In this document: positions 14,174-23,799 of the stretch, piece after piece
Layout: each line of letters starts with the position of its first letter
Numbering within the stretch: the stretch's first letter is position 1
IMG/VR virus record: IMGVR_UViG_3300044807_000119
Span: 1 to 46,378 of that record
Length of the DNA: 46,378 nt
Direction: 5' to 3' (one strand)
DNA from: a virus
The notes under the pieces: model-generated
Seen by the model: the letters and a program-made list of their open reading frames with translations, nothing else
What the model was told of the DNA's origin: nothing
Database searches by the model: none
Made by a program: the position numbers and the translations under genes

Positions 14174-17100
14174 GGCATCACGCCGCCACCTGCGCCTTGC
14201 AGCGCCGGATCAAGGGAGCGGTAGAAGTCGGACGCCAGTTTCGCCTTCTGCAGGCTGTCGCCATGCTTGGCGATATGGTCGGACGGATCGAACGCGACGC
14301 GGCCCGGCAGGATGTCGAGCGTGCCATCCTTGCGCTTGATCGCCACCTGATAGGACGGGGGGCGCCCTGCGGCGATCTCGGCCTGCGTTTGGCCGTCCGA
14401 CATGACGCGGTCGAGCGTCCATTGCCGGGTGACGCCGGCGTTGCCGAGGTTGCCGAGCAGCGTCCGGTCGATCTCGGGCCCGGCGCGCTTGGTGATCCAT
14501 GCCGTCAGGTCCGGCTTCATCCAGTCATGCGAGCCGCCGATCGCCGGGTAGTAGCGCTCGGGCGGGTTTTTCATCACCTGATTGCCGGCGGCTTCCGACG
14601 GGCCCCATGTCGATTTCAGCCGCTCGACGGCGAGACTTTCCGCCTTGCTGGCTTCGACGCCATACTGTCGCAACGACGAATAGGCCTCGCGATAATCAGC
14701 GCGCATGGCGCCGGCGGTGATGCTGTCGAAAGGCGCGTTCGGCGTCGCGCCGGTCACCACGTTGGCGACGCGGGACAGGATCGGAATGCCCCATGACGTG
14801 CCAAGCTGATAGGCGACGTTGGCGGGGGTCATCTTGTCGCTTTCGGTATCTGCCTGCTTTTCGGCCTCCTTGCGCGCTTTCAAGGTGCTCGGGTCATCCG
14901 CCGCATTCAGGCGCTCGGCGAGCTCTGTGGCATTGAACGTGCCGCGCAGCCCCTGCCACGCCTGCAGTTTGGTGATCGCGGAATCGCCCAGCGTCTCCTT
15001 GGCATCGGCAGGGTTATCCCGCCACAGCCGGTCGGCGACACCCATAGCGGTCGACATCTTCACCGGGTCCTTGCTCGACATCATGCTGGTCAGCGAGTCC
15101 GTGAAGCCTTTCTGCTCAAGCAGCGACGACATCTGGTCAGGGTTGAGGCCAGCCGCGATGCTCGAAAGCACCTGCGCGCCGGCGGGACCGTCAAGCGCGG
15201 CCTGCAGCTGCGGCAGGTCGGTCTTGTCGAGCACCGGCGGCGGCGGCTGATGGTTCATGGCGGCGATGCGCTCGGAAGCCGCCACGCGCTCGGCCAGCGC
15301 CGCCGGGATGGTGTCGAGCTTGCCGGGATTGATCGGCGCCACCGGCTTGATCCAGCCCCGGGTCGCGGCCTCCTGGTACGGCCGGTCGGCAAGGTTCTTC
15401 TCGGATTTGTCGTATTGCTCGAGCGCGGCCTTTGCCACGTTCATGTGGTGCTGGTCCTGCCCGTTGGTCGCGGCGCGGTATTCGGCGATCACGGCGTCGC
15501 GCTGCGGCTTTTCCAGCTGCGCCAACGTTCCGCCGAGCAGCCGGCCGTTCATGACCTCGGCGACGGGGCCGAACTTCTCCGGGTATTGCGCAGCGGTCTG
15601 GTTGACCAGCGCGACATCCTCGGCGCGCGGCAGCAGGCCCATGTCGGCCGCCTTGGTGACGCCGGCAGCCGCTTGGGTGGCCGACTGGATGCGCAGGCTT
15701 TCATCCGCGGCGATGGTGCGGACATAGGCCGAGCCGAGGAACGGGTTGCGCTGCAGCTGCTCATAGGTGAAGCCGGGCGCGCCATTGGCCGAGGGAGCGA
15801 TGGCGCCGGCGGGCTGCCTGCCGCCGGGCAGCGACGACCACTGGCCGGACAGATGGCGCGGCACATCCGATATCGCGGCCGCATCGCCGGATTTCAGGAC
15901 GCCGAGCAGGTCTTTGCCGGTTTTGGCCCGGTATTCGGTCTGCGCCAGATCCCACGCGGCGGCGTCCTGGTTGGCCGGCGTGAAGTCGACGAGACCGAGT
16001 TTTGCCTTTTGCGCATCCCAGGTCGGCGCGATGAACTGATAACGGCCCGCGGCGGATGACGTCTTGCCGGCGTCGGGTCCAGAGGTGATCGGCTCGGCGA
16101 CGCGGGGGTGATCGCCGAACCCGGCAAACGGCTTGCCGCCGTAGCGCACGTCGTACCGGCCGCCGGATTCGGTGCCCGCGATGCTGTCGAGCAGTGCGCG
16201 GCCCTCGGGCGGAATGGCCGGGTTAACCACGCCCGTTTTGGCGATGCCGAGCACCTGGGCCTGCACGGCCTGCGGCAGGGTCGAGATGCCGGTCAGGCTC
16301 ATCCGCATGGTCGATGCGGCAAGGATGCGGTTGGCGGATTCCGGGTCGCCGCGGTCGATCGCTTGCCGGACCGACATGCCGATGATCGGGTCAGTCGGCG
16401 TAATGACGCCGCTGGCGATGTTCGTTTCCAGTTCGCTGACGATCTTGCGGCCGGCGTCGATCTTCTCCTTCGCATCCGCCGTGAGGTATTGCAGCCGCGC
16501 CATGCCATGCGCGAACAGCCGGTTGCGGTCAGCCTCGCTGAGATCAGGGTTTTGCAGCACGCCATCGGTCAGGGCCTTTTGCGCGTCGCCCTTGCCCTTT
16601 CGGGTGAAGGTCTCGTCGATGTGGCTGACCAGCGCCTCGCCCTGCACAAGCGCCTTGAAGTTCTTCACCTCCAGGTCGATCTGGTCCTGCGGCATCTTGA
16701 ACAGCGGATTGGCGCCGAGGGCCTGATAGGACGCCTCCAGCCGCTCCGAGGCACGTTTGAATTCCGGGGTGTCCGTGCCGCCCGGCTGCCGCGCCAGCCC
16801 CTGCAGCGTGTTCTTCTGGTCGGTGATGGTGGCCTGAATCGACTTCTGCTGGTTGGTGATGTCGAGGTTGGCCGCGGTGTTCGTGATCGAATTCAGGTTT
16901 TGCGTCTGCAGCTGCCGGCCGTGCTGCAGCACGGCCGCGCCGGCTTCGCCGCCACCATGATCGTATTTAGCAAGGAAGGAATCGCTCGCTACACGAAATC
17001 CTTCCGGGTCCGTCGGAAAATTGACGTGGAATTTCGTCATTTCCTCGGACAGCACGTTGCTGTGCTGCGCGATGGTTCCGGCCTTTACCGCTTCATGGTA

Positions 17101-17370
17101 GACCTCGCCGGCGCGCCCGAAGATCATGGAATTGGCCGGGTTGACGACGCTGACCGATCCGTCGGGATTGCGGACGACTTTCTGTTCGGCCAAGTCCTCG
17201 CCCGCCTGCTCGCGGGCCTGCTTGACGGCAATGGACATGGTGGCGTCGGCGACCTTGCCGAGCGCCGAGGCCATGCGGTCGGTTTCCTCGATCATGTCCT
17301 TTCGCGAGACCGACGAGGTCGGCGCTGTCGTGGTGACTAGGCGTTCGGGTGCGAGCGGGAGATCAACCAT
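14170..17370 (-). CDS. Internal virion protein with lysozyme (lambda R-like muramidase) domain
   Basis: 1066 aa, start ATG at 17370 in a TGATG overlap with the upstream gene. Residues about 385-500 carry a phage lysozyme/transglycosylase domain: LLDSIAGTESGGRYDVRYGG with the probable catalytic Glu, then KTSSAAGRYQFIAPTWDAQK and LGLVDFTPANQDAAAWDLA. The pattern matches lambda R-type muramidases. The rest is helical and Ala/Gln/Lys-rich, as in T7 gp15/gp16 internal proteins. The likely role is local peptidoglycan opening during DNA ejection. It is the only muralytic domain recognised in the window. Confidence 0.85.
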   Translation of the reverse strand: MVDLPLAPERLVTTTAPTSSVSRKDMIEETDRMASALGKVADATMSIAVKQAREQAGEDLAEQKVVRNPDGSVSVVNPANSMIFGRAGEVYHEAVKAGTIAQHSNVLSEEMTKFHVNFPTDPEGFRVASDSFLAKYDHGGGEAGAAVLQHGRQLQTQNLNSITNTAANLDITNQQKSIQATITDQKNTLQGLARQPGGTDTPEFKRASERLEASYQALGANPLFKMPQDQIDLEVKNFKALVQGEALVSHIDETFTRKGKGDAQKALTDGVLQNPDLSEADRNRLFAHGMARLQYLTADAKEKIDAGRKIVSELETNIASGVITPTDPIIGMSVRQAIDRGDPESANRILAASTMRMSLTGISTLPQAVQAQVLGIAKTGVVNPAIPPEGRALLDSIAGTESGGRYDVRYGGKPFAGFGDHPRVAEPITSGPDAGKTSSAAGRYQFIAPTWDAQKAKLGLVDFTPANQDAAAWDLAQTEYRAKTGKDLLGVLKSGDAAAISDVPRHLSGQWSSLPGGRQPAGAIAPSANGAPGFTYEQLQRNPFLGSAYVRTIAADESLRIQSATQAAAGVTKAADMGLLPRAEDVALVNQTAAQYPEKFGPVAEVMNGRLLGGTLAQLEKPQRDAVIAEYRAATNGQDQHHMNVAKAALEQYDKSEKNLADRPYQEAATRGWIKPVAPINPGKLDTIPAALAERVAASERIAAMNHQPPPPVLDKTDLPQLQAALDGPAGAQVLSSIAAGLNPDQMSSLLEQKGFTDSLTSMMSSKDPVKMSTAMGVADRLWRDNPADAKETLGDSAITKLQAWQGLRGTFNATELAERLNAADDPSTLKARKEAEKQADTESDKMTPANVAYQLGTSWGIPILSRVANVVTGATPNAPFDSITAGAMRADYREAYSSLRQYGVEASKAESLAVERLKSTWGPSEAAGNQVMKNPPERYYPAIGGSHDWMKPDLTAWITKRAGPEIDRTLLGNLGNAGVTRQWTLDRVMSDGQTQAEIAAGRPPSYQVAIKRKDGTLDILPGRVAFDPSDHIAKHGDSLQKAKLASDFYRSLDPALQGAGGGVMP

Positions 17371-17855
17371 CACTCACCGCCCTTACCTTCGCCGGCCTTA
17401 CCGTTGAAGCCTGCAATACCCTTGGCGATGCCGGCCGCGGCGGTGATGCCACCGCTCAACAGCGCGTGAGATGCGGCCGAGCGATAATAGGCCGCATCCG
17501 CGCTGTCCTGCCGGGATTGCTGCAGGATGCTGTTGACGGCGATGCTGCGCTGGTCGTTGCCGATCTGCGCCTGGTTATCGAGCACGGCCTGGCCGGTCGG
17601 GGAGTTCGGGTCGGCGCGCGCGGCGGCGCGGACGGCCTCGATATTGCCGAGCGTGGTGTTGAGGCTGCGCGCCATGAACGCGCCGGTCTGCGCGGCTTTC
17701 AGTTCGCCGTACTTCGCGGCCGTGTCGAGTTTGGCGGCCTGAAATTCGTCGGCGTCCGCGACGCCTTGGGCTTTCAGCATAGTGGCGTAGGCCGACAATC
17801 CTATCGACGCCAGCGAATTGCCGCCGACCGCGCTGCCGCTTCCCGAGGCGCCCAT
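17370..17855 (-). CDS. Internal virion protein, T7 gp14-like position
   Basis: 161 aa from the ATG at 17855 (AAGGGA upstream); an in-frame ATG at 17900 would add 15 residues overlapping the tail protein gene. Composition is Ala/Gly/Ser/Gln-rich and helical (YATMLKAQGVADADEFQAAK), with a weakly hydrophobic C-terminal helix (ALLSGGITAAAGIAKGIAG). Size and place, between tail tubular protein B and the giant internal proteins, match the smallest of the three ejected core proteins of T7-like phages. Confidence 0.65.
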   Translation of the reverse strand: MGASGSGSAVGGNSLASIGLSAYATMLKAQGVADADEFQAAKLDTAAKYGELKAAQTGAFMARSLNTTLGNIEAVRAAARADPNSPTGQAVLDNQAQIGNDQRSIAVNSILQQSRQDSADAAYYRSAASHALLSGGITAAAGIAKGIAGFNGKAGEGKGGE

Positions 17856-17868
17856 TATGCCGTTCCCT

Positions 17869-20172
17869 TCATAGCGTGACCTCGATTGCGATCTCGGCAA
17901 TCAAAAGCGTGCCAGGCGTATCCTTGATGATGGCGACGCGAGGGTCGAACGTGCGGCCGACCGGGCGCCAGCTTTCGACCGTCTCGCGCGAGTGCGGCGC
18001 TATCGCCGGGTCATCGTCCTGAGCCCACATCGGCACGCGGTGAATGTTCATGATGTCGCCGAGATGTGTGGTGCGGGTCTGGCGTCCGGAGAACAGCCGG
18101 GCCATCAGGAAGCCGGTCGAGTTGATGACGTAGGCCGCGAACCGGGAGACGCGGCGCCGGGTCATGCGCTGGCCCATGTCGGCGCCCGATGGCGCGTCGG
18201 GGCAGAACGGCTCAACCGTCATGGTCCATGGCCGGCCGGCGGCCAGCGCCACGTCGGTCAAATCTTCGCCGCCGGTGAACTGCGGGATAATGAAGCCATC
18301 GGCGTCGATCACGTAATCGCCCATGGTGCGATCGGTCCGCAGGCTGACGGTCTGCAACGGTATCCACCACAGCGGCCCCTTGCCCGGCGGTGCTTCAAAC
18401 GCGGATGGCACCGCGTTGACCCGGAATGCTGCGTCGAGGAATTGCGTATCGTCGAGGATTTCGACCACCGGCACGCCGAAATAGGTGGTCGTGAACAGCA
18501 CGTCTGCGCTCCATGCCGACACCCAATTCACGGTGCCGACGCCGGACCACGGGCCCCAGCCTGCCGCGCCGATCTGGCCCTCGCCGAGGGTGTATTTGCC
18601 GACCGCCATGGAGCCGTCGGCATTGAGCACATAGGCGTAGCGCTCGTTGAACGTGCCGTCGGCGGTCGGCACCGCAATCGCAACGATGTTCGAAAACAGA
18701 TGCGAATGAAATTCGCTGAGGTTCCTGGTGTTGAACGGGCGGTTGTAATTGCCGGCCGCGATAATCGCCATGACGCTGTTGCGTCCGGCATTGACGTAAA
18801 GGATCGCTTCCTGCGACGCCCGCGGCTGCACCTGGGCGCAACCATCGCTCGAAAGCGCCTGGAAACCGACGCTGCCGGGCTTGAGCGGGTTGGAGGCGTC
18901 GATCCTGATGTAATACAGCTTGTGGTCGCAGAACACGAATTCCGAGCTCTCCGGTCCCGGCACCACATGGAACACCCGCACTTTGTCCGGCACGATTTCG
19001 AAGATCGCATCTGACGGGTTTGGGCCGACGTACAGATCGGTCGGCGAGTTGATCGCAGACCAGCCGATGCCGCCGGGCACGGACGCAAAATCGCAGAACC
19101 CGAGCCGGAACTGATCGGCAAATACCGAGGCGGGATAGCCGCGATAGCCGTTCATCACCTCTTCATCCCAAAGCGTCACGCCGATGGTCGGATTGTCGAT
19201 CGCGCCGGCCGAGCTTATGACGATGCTGCCTGCCGGGCCTATCAGCGTCTCGTTGATGACGAACGAGACGGTTTGTTCTTGCTGATCGCCGCCTGGGGGC
19301 GGCGCGTTCACGCTGATGCTGGTCGCGTTCGTCGTGATCAGTTGCACCTCGATGCCGCCAACGCCGATCGCGGTGATAAGCCCCTTCGATCCGGACGTTT
19401 TGCCGTTGACGACATCGCCGATCGAAAAGCTGGGGCGAGGGTCGCTGGTGGTCCCCAGCTGCTGATGCCCGGGCAGCGATTCCATGATCGTCACCGTGGC
19501 GTGGTAGGCGTCGGCAACGGCGGTGATCAGCATCTGCCGGTTGCAGAAGCGCATGCGGGTATTGACGTGGCCCGGGTTGTTGAACACCGGCGCGGACGCC
19601 AGCAGACTGACCCCTACCCCGGACCGTGCGCCGGGCAGCAACGTGATGCCCTGCTGGCTGATGCGATAGAACGGCGTGCGCTTTTGGTTGGCGCTGGTGA
19701 GTTCGGTGAAGTCCGAAATCGTCCATGTCGACACGCCGTCCCAGGTCAGAACCTGCGGTATCATGTCGTGACCATAGGTGATGTAGATCGACATGCCGAA
19801 CAGCGCGTAAACGATCTCGCCGAGCCTGTCTTCGGTCCATGGCAGCCCGCCGGCGCCAAGGGCGCGCGCAGTGAAGTTCGCCACCGTGCCGCCGATCGAG
19901 TCGATGATCTTGACCCGGAACGCGGCAAACTGAATGTCAAATACATGGCCCGACGAAATGGTGAAGCGCTCGGTTCGCTTGCCGCCTTCGATGACGGGAT
20001 AAAGCGCGCGGCGTCCGGACCGGTTCTGCACGGCGCCGGAATTGAGGATGCGGGCGTTCGACATCTGCCGCAGCCCGGTTTTGCGGGCCGGGTGATCGTC
20101 AGAGCGCTTGAGCGCGACGTCGATCTCGCCGGATGAGAAGTCGCGCTGCGAACCCTGGATTTGACGTGCCAT
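17869..20172 (-). CDS. Tail tubular protein B / nozzle (T7 gp12-like)
   Basis: 767 aa. Begins with the typical pattern of podovirus nozzle proteins: QGSQRDFSSGEIDVALKRSD, then RQMSNARILNSGAVQNRSG, followed by a long beta-rich body with many Tyr and Gly residues. The protein forms the end of the short tail. It overlaps nothing and is followed after 13 bases by the internal protein start. Assignment rests on the N-terminal pattern, size and gene order. Confidence 0.8.
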   Translation of the reverse strand: MARQIQGSQRDFSSGEIDVALKRSDDHPARKTGLRQMSNARILNSGAVQNRSGRRALYPVIEGGKRTERFTISSGHVFDIQFAAFRVKIIDSIGGTVANFTARALGAGGLPWTEDRLGEIVYALFGMSIYITYGHDMIPQVLTWDGVSTWTISDFTELTSANQKRTPFYRISQQGITLLPGARSGVGVSLLASAPVFNNPGHVNTRMRFCNRQMLITAVADAYHATVTIMESLPGHQQLGTTSDPRPSFSIGDVVNGKTSGSKGLITAIGVGGIEVQLITTNATSISVNAPPPGGDQQEQTVSFVINETLIGPAGSIVISSAGAIDNPTIGVTLWDEEVMNGYRGYPASVFADQFRLGFCDFASVPGGIGWSAINSPTDLYVGPNPSDAIFEIVPDKVRVFHVVPGPESSEFVFCDHKLYYIRIDASNPLKPGSVGFQALSSDGCAQVQPRASQEAILYVNAGRNSVMAIIAAGNYNRPFNTRNLSEFHSHLFSNIVAIAVPTADGTFNERYAYVLNADGSMAVGKYTLGEGQIGAAGWGPWSGVGTVNWVSAWSADVLFTTTYFGVPVVEILDDTQFLDAAFRVNAVPSAFEAPPGKGPLWWIPLQTVSLRTDRTMGDYVIDADGFIIPQFTGGEDLTDVALAAGRPWTMTVEPFCPDAPSGADMGQRMTRRRVSRFAAYVINSTGFLMARLFSGRQTRTTHLGDIMNIHRVPMWAQDDDPAIAPHSRETVESWRPVGRTFDPRVAIIKDTPGTLLIAEIAIEVTL

Positions 20173-20175
20173 GGG

Positions 20176-20796
20176 TCACTGTCCGGTCGAGCTGCCGAAA
20201 CGGCCGAAGCGGCGCGCCGCCGTCATGCGGGATTTGAACATCGCACGCCGCGGCTTCTGCATGTCGTGGCGCGATTTCGCATCCTCGAGCAGCGCCTTGC
20301 CGGAATTCCACATCCGCTCGGCCTGGCCGACATCCTCGTGCAGGCCGCGGTAAATGCCGGACATGACGAACGCCTGCAGCGCGCTGACAAAGGTCGGCGT
20401 GCCGAATGTCGGGTCAGCATTGGTGGTGAAGATGCCCTTGATCTTGACCGTGCCGCCGCCCGCATCGACCGCCAGCTGGTTGTTCAGCAGATCCCAGGTG
20501 CACGGCAGGTCATTGAGCAGCACCAGGATCAGGTGGACCAGATCGACCGGCAGGTCATAGGCGCTGTCGTATTGCGTATCGGCCGGGGCGGTTGGTGAGG
20601 GCTGCAGCGTCCTGATCTCGGTCAGTTGCCGCCAGCCGTGGGATTCCAGCATGTAGGCCAGTGCCCGCTCATAGGCGGGCGAGGCTACATTCCATTCATC
20701 CGAGCCATCGTCCTCGATGTTGACAAGCGTATCGCCGCACTGTCCCAGCGCGGAGTTGATGATTTCGAGCTTTCCGAGGGGCCATTGAACTGCCAT
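20176..20796 (-). CDS. Tail tubular protein A / adaptor (T7 gp11-like)
   Basis: 206 aa. Pattern of podovirus adaptor proteins: EIINSALGQCGDTLVN near the start, then ASPAYERALAYMLESHGW, a DLPVDLVHLI segment, and a helical end (DVGQAERMWNSGKALLEDAK). The protein forms the ring between portal and nozzle. First gene of a block preceded, 30 nt upstream, by late motif copy 3. Confidence 0.82.
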   Translation of the reverse strand: MAVQWPLGKLEIINSALGQCGDTLVNIEDDGSDEWNVASPAYERALAYMLESHGWRQLTEIRTLQPSPTAPADTQYDSAYDLPVDLVHLILVLLNDLPCTWDLLNNQLAVDAGGGTVKIKGIFTTNADPTFGTPTFVSALQAFVMSGIYRGLHEDVGQAERMWNSGKALLEDAKSRHDMQKPRRAMFKSRMTAARRFGRFGSSTGQ

Positions 20797-20826
20797 GCCG
20801 CACGCTCTGCCGCGCGAGGGTCAATC

Positions 20827-20836
20827 GCAACGCACC
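20827..20836 (-). promoter_or_regulatory. Late-region motif GGTGCGTTGC, copy 3 (tail block)
   Basis: Exact minus-strand match in the 74-base gap between the 182-aa charged protein gene and tail tubular protein A, 30 nt upstream of the latter's ATG. Confidence 0.7.
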
Positions 20837-20870
20837 GCTGAGTGGAGGCTGTGGCCTTCTCGCGAAGTTT

Positions 20871-21419
20871 TTAGGACTTGGCGCTCGCCGCGGCGATCTT
20901 GTCGGCCTCGGTCTTCTCGCGCACGATCCGCTCGTCGTCGGTCTCGGCAGCGCGCTTCCTGATCTGCGCGGGACTGAGCGGCTTGCGGGCGGTCGGATCT
21001 GGACGCGGCGGCGGCGAAGCGACCAGCGCCTCGTCGGCGGCAACTTGATCGGCGATCGCCTGTTCTTCGGCTCGCTTCTTTCGGAATGCAGCCAGCCGCT
21101 CGTTCGCCGCGGCAACAGCCTTCGCGTGTTCGTCGATGGCGGCCTGTTCCTCGGGTGTCGGCGGTACGGGCTCGGGCGGCAACGGCGCTGGCGGCTTGAG
21201 GCCGGCAGCCTTGGCTTCCTCGGTCTCGCGGGCGTGACGTTCGGTAAGCGTTTCGCGCGCCTTTGCCGCATCTTCCGTCGACCACGGCTCAAAACTCCAT
21301 TCGCCGGGGAAGCGTGATACCGCGCTGTGCGCGTCGATCGCGTAGGGGAACGTCTGCTGCCCGTCGATGACGTGATAGGCGACCGCCGACATATTGGAAT
21401 CGATCTTGATAGCAGCCAT
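20871..21419 (-). CDS. Charged Ala/Glu/Pro-rich structural-region protein
   Basis: 182 aa. The N-terminal 50 residues look folded (IKIDSNMSAVAYHVIDGQQT, YAIDAHSAVSRFPGEWSFEP). The rest is strongly charged, with a Pro-rich hinge (PPAPLPPEPVPPTPEE) and helices rich in Ala, Glu, Lys and Arg that probably form a coiled coil. Located between the capsid cement gene and the tail genes. Could be a minor head or head-tail protein; no family recognised. Confidence 0.6.
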   Translation of the reverse strand: MAAIKIDSNMSAVAYHVIDGQQTFPYAIDAHSAVSRFPGEWSFEPWSTEDAAKARETLTERHARETEEAKAAGLKPPAPLPPEPVPPTPEEQAAIDEHAKAVAAANERLAAFRKKRAEEQAIADQVAADEALVASPPPRPDPTARKPLSPAQIRKRAAETDDERIVREKTEADKIAAASAKS

Positions 21420-21432
21420 GGTCAGTCCTCGG

Positions 21433-21960
21433 TTAGACGTCGATGCCGGCGCGGCTGATCCATGACGAGACCGTCATGGATGGCGTAGTGCCGGCGGCGA
21501 TCAAGCGGCACTTCAGATAGCGGTAAAGGATGCGGCACGACAGGTTGGTGAACGGCTTCTGCTGCAGCATGCCGGCCAGACCGGTCGGCGGGATCGCAGG
21601 CGTGGCTCCGAGCAGGGTGGCGATAACCCGGTTGGCGGCCAGCGCTGCGAAATCGTAGAAAGCAAGCAGTTCCACGTTGCCGTTGCCGAACGCGGCATCG
21701 TTCGAGCCCAGCAGCGCGAGCTGATAGGTTTCATCGGTTGTGGTGAAGTCGAGCGCCGTGATCTGGATGTTCCAGATACCGTCGGTGCGGCCCACTGCGG
21801 ACACCGGCTTGGCACCGCCGAGATCGACGATGCCGGAATTGAGGTTGTTCAGATACCCGGTCGCGGTCAGCGTCTGCGCGTCACAGAACGCCAGCATGGC
21901 GTCGAACGGGCACGGGAACTCGGAGATTTGCGAGGGGATCGCGAGGGCGGTCAAGGCCAT
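21433..21960 (-). CDS. Capsid cement/decoration protein, BPP-1 Bbp16-like
   Basis: 175 aa, directly after the major capsid gene. The beginning (FDAMLAFCDAQTLTATGYLN, then IVDLGGAKP) and the core (YQLALLGSNDAAFGNGNVEL) recall the Bbp16 class of capsid cement proteins, which occupy the same position in Bordetella phage BPP-1. A Pro/Gly-rich segment and a basic C-terminal part (RILYRYLKCRLIAAG) follow. It would stabilise the capsid from outside. Family similarity is moderate by eye. Confidence 0.65.
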   Translation of the reverse strand: MALTALAIPSQISEFPCPFDAMLAFCDAQTLTATGYLNNLNSGIVDLGGAKPVSAVGRTDGIWNIQITALDFTTTDETYQLALLGSNDAAFGNGNVELLAFYDFAALAANRVIATLLGATPAIPPTGLAGMLQQKPFTNLSCRILYRYLKCRLIAAGTTPSMTVSSWISRAGIDV

Positions 21961-21972
21961 TGGGAATTCTCC

Positions 21973-22947
21973 TTAGGCCACGATGGTGGCGTTGGTGACG
22001 GAATCGAGCCGGGCAAGCGCCTTGGGATGCTCGCGGGCGAAGCCGAAGTCCCACTTGACGTGCGTGGAATCCATGGGCTGTCCGACGACCGGACCTTCCG
22101 GAATGACCGTGAGCGGCGTCTGCTCGATGCAGTAGAAGCCGCCGGGCCGGAACGAGACGCAATAGATCGAGGAGGTGACGGCAGAGCCGCCGCCGCTTGC
22201 CACTTCGGTGAAGGGCAGCAGGTCCGGCGAGTCGTCCGGCTCGTAGCCGAACAGGATCGGCAGGCCCTTGAATTTGATGATGCGCCGGCCGAAATCGTCC
22301 TCGGCATAGCCGACGGTCTGGTTGACCAGGGTGTTGTTGCGCGCCGCGGTGTCCCATTGCGGCATCAGGCTGCGCGGCATGATCCAGTGCGTCGGCTTGT
22401 TCACGCGCCAGTAGAGCGCGTCCATATTGGCGAGCGACAGCGCGGCGCCGCCGGATGCGGCGGAATTGTGAATGAGGTTGCCGGTGTTTGCCGTGGCGTC
22501 GAGGCATCGTACCTGAATGCCGTTCGGCGTGCGGACGTTCGAGGAGTGGTCCGACTTGATCAGCCCCTGTGAGAAGAACTGGCCGAGCGCGATGCTCACC
22601 AACTGTTCCTGCTTGTACTTCCCTTCCGGTCCGAGCCGATCGATCATGGCGCGGTCGGCGAAGATGTACTGATCCAGGAAGAAGGTGTCTTCCTCGCGCA
22701 GGTTGAAAGTGCCGGTGCCCTGACCGCCGGCCTCGTTGAGACCGCGCTGCGCGACGGGCGGCAGCGACGCGATGTCCATAAAGGCGCGCTTGCCGCGCTG
22801 GGCGGCCAAGACCGGACACGCCATCATCACGTCGGATTCCCGGACCATGTTCTCGACGAAGGTGCGGGTCGGGTCGCTCTCCGGGATCGACTTGTAATAT
22901 TCGACGAAGTTGGTCGGGGTCGTGATCGTGGTGGTGAGCGAGACCAT
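21973..22947 (-). CDS. Major capsid protein
   Basis: 324 aa, in the right size and place (between scaffold and cement genes) for the HK97-fold capsid subunit of BPP-1-like podoviruses. A mixed alpha/beta sequence runs from a short N-terminal arm (TPTNFVEYYKSIPESDP) through FFLDQYIFADRAMIDRLGPE to a beta-rich second half (IYCVSFRPGGFYCIEQTPL). The end, FGFAREHPKALARLDSVTNA, is typical of the class. No protease gene is present, consistent with a separate scaffold. Confidence 0.85.
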   Translation of the reverse strand: MVSLTTTITTPTNFVEYYKSIPESDPTRTFVENMVRESDVMMACPVLAAQRGKRAFMDIASLPPVAQRGLNEAGGQGTGTFNLREEDTFFLDQYIFADRAMIDRLGPEGKYKQEQLVSIALGQFFSQGLIKSDHSSNVRTPNGIQVRCLDATANTGNLIHNSAASGGAALSLANMDALYWRVNKPTHWIMPRSLMPQWDTAARNNTLVNQTVGYAEDDFGRRIIKFKGLPILFGYEPDDSPDLLPFTEVASGGGSAVTSSIYCVSFRPGGFYCIEQTPLTVIPEGPVVGQPMDSTHVKWDFGFAREHPKALARLDSVTNATIVA

Positions 22948-22962
22948 TTAGATATCCTCCGT

Positions 22963-23799
22963 CTAAGCCGTTTTCCGGGCGCGCAACTGTTCCTGCGCAT
23001 GCCGTTGCTGTGCGAAACTCATGGTGGCGAAGCCGGGGATTTCGTTGTTGTCCGGCGGAACGCGGTGCTGCTGCGAGAACGAGGCAGCGCCTTGCGAGGT
23101 GATGCGCGTGATCAAACGCTCCCATGCTTCGACCTGACGCGCCGTCACCAGACCGGCGGCGAGAGCCGCGGCGTCGCGCTTGTCCGGCGTCGGGTCAGCG
23201 CCCTTCAAGAAATTCAGAACCGCGTCGACACGCGCGCCGGCATTGGCGCCGAGCTTCGCCTGTTCGGCGGTGCGGGCGGCCTCGATCTGCGCTTCCTCGC
23301 CAACCTTGGCGGCGGCATAGAGGCCGAGCATTTTGGAGAAGCCGGCCTGCGACATCCCCTGCGCGTGCGCTTCGGCGCGAGCCTGCGCCAGCAGCGGGTC
23401 GGCCATATCGAACTTGAATTCGACGCCGGCGGGCGGCTTGAAGTCAGGAGGCAACTCAATCTTGTAATCGTCGGGCTTCTGCGGGCGCGATAGCGCCTTC
23501 ACATCTTCCGCGGCCTTGAAGGTCTTGAGCTCGTCGCGCTCTTTCAGGTCCTTGGCGAGCGCGACCGGATCGACCTTGAGGGCTTTCGCCTCGGCGTCCC
23601 AATAGCTGTCGGGAATGCCGTCGGGCCGCTCAGCCGTCGTCGCGGTCGTAGCCGGGGACGCGGGTTTCGGGTCCGATGCGGCGACCGCCGGGCTGGCGGG
23701 CGGGTCCGACGCGGCGGGGTTCTGCGGCGGGGACGACAATGGGCTGGTCACCGCTGCCGGTGTTGCTGCCGCTGGTGCTGCTGCTTGTTCGCCCGCCAC
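22963..23799 (-). CDS. Scaffolding protein
   Basis: 278 aa. A 60-residue Ala/Pro/Ser/Thr low-complexity start is followed by a helical charged body: SYWDAEAKALKVDPVALAKD, then a LPPDFKPPAGVEFKFDMADP hinge, then long helices. The short C-terminal basic tail (RHAQEQLRARKTA) would bind the capsid interior. Scaffold proteins direct shell assembly and leave before DNA packaging. The first 170 bases overlap the upstream 126-aa gene in another frame; late motif copy 4 lies 69 nt upstream inside that gene. Confidence 0.82.
   Translation of the reverse strand: MAGEQAAAPAAATPAAVTSPLSSPPQNPAASDPPASPAVAASDPKPASPATTATTAERPDGIPDSYWDAEAKALKVDPVALAKDLKERDELKTFKAAEDVKALSRPQKPDDYKIELPPDFKPPAGVEFKFDMADPLLAQARAEAHAQGMSQAGFSKMLGLYAAAKVGEEAQIEAARTAEQAKLGANAGARVDAVLNFLKGADPTPDKRDAAALAAGLVTARQVEAWERLITRITSQGAASFSQQHRVPPDNNEIPGFATMSFAQQRHAQEQLRARKTA

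Noticed and set aside
16108-17340. 410-codon plus-strand frame opposite the lysozyme-domain protein
   Set aside because: Same shadow effect; no start signal and no recognisable domain.
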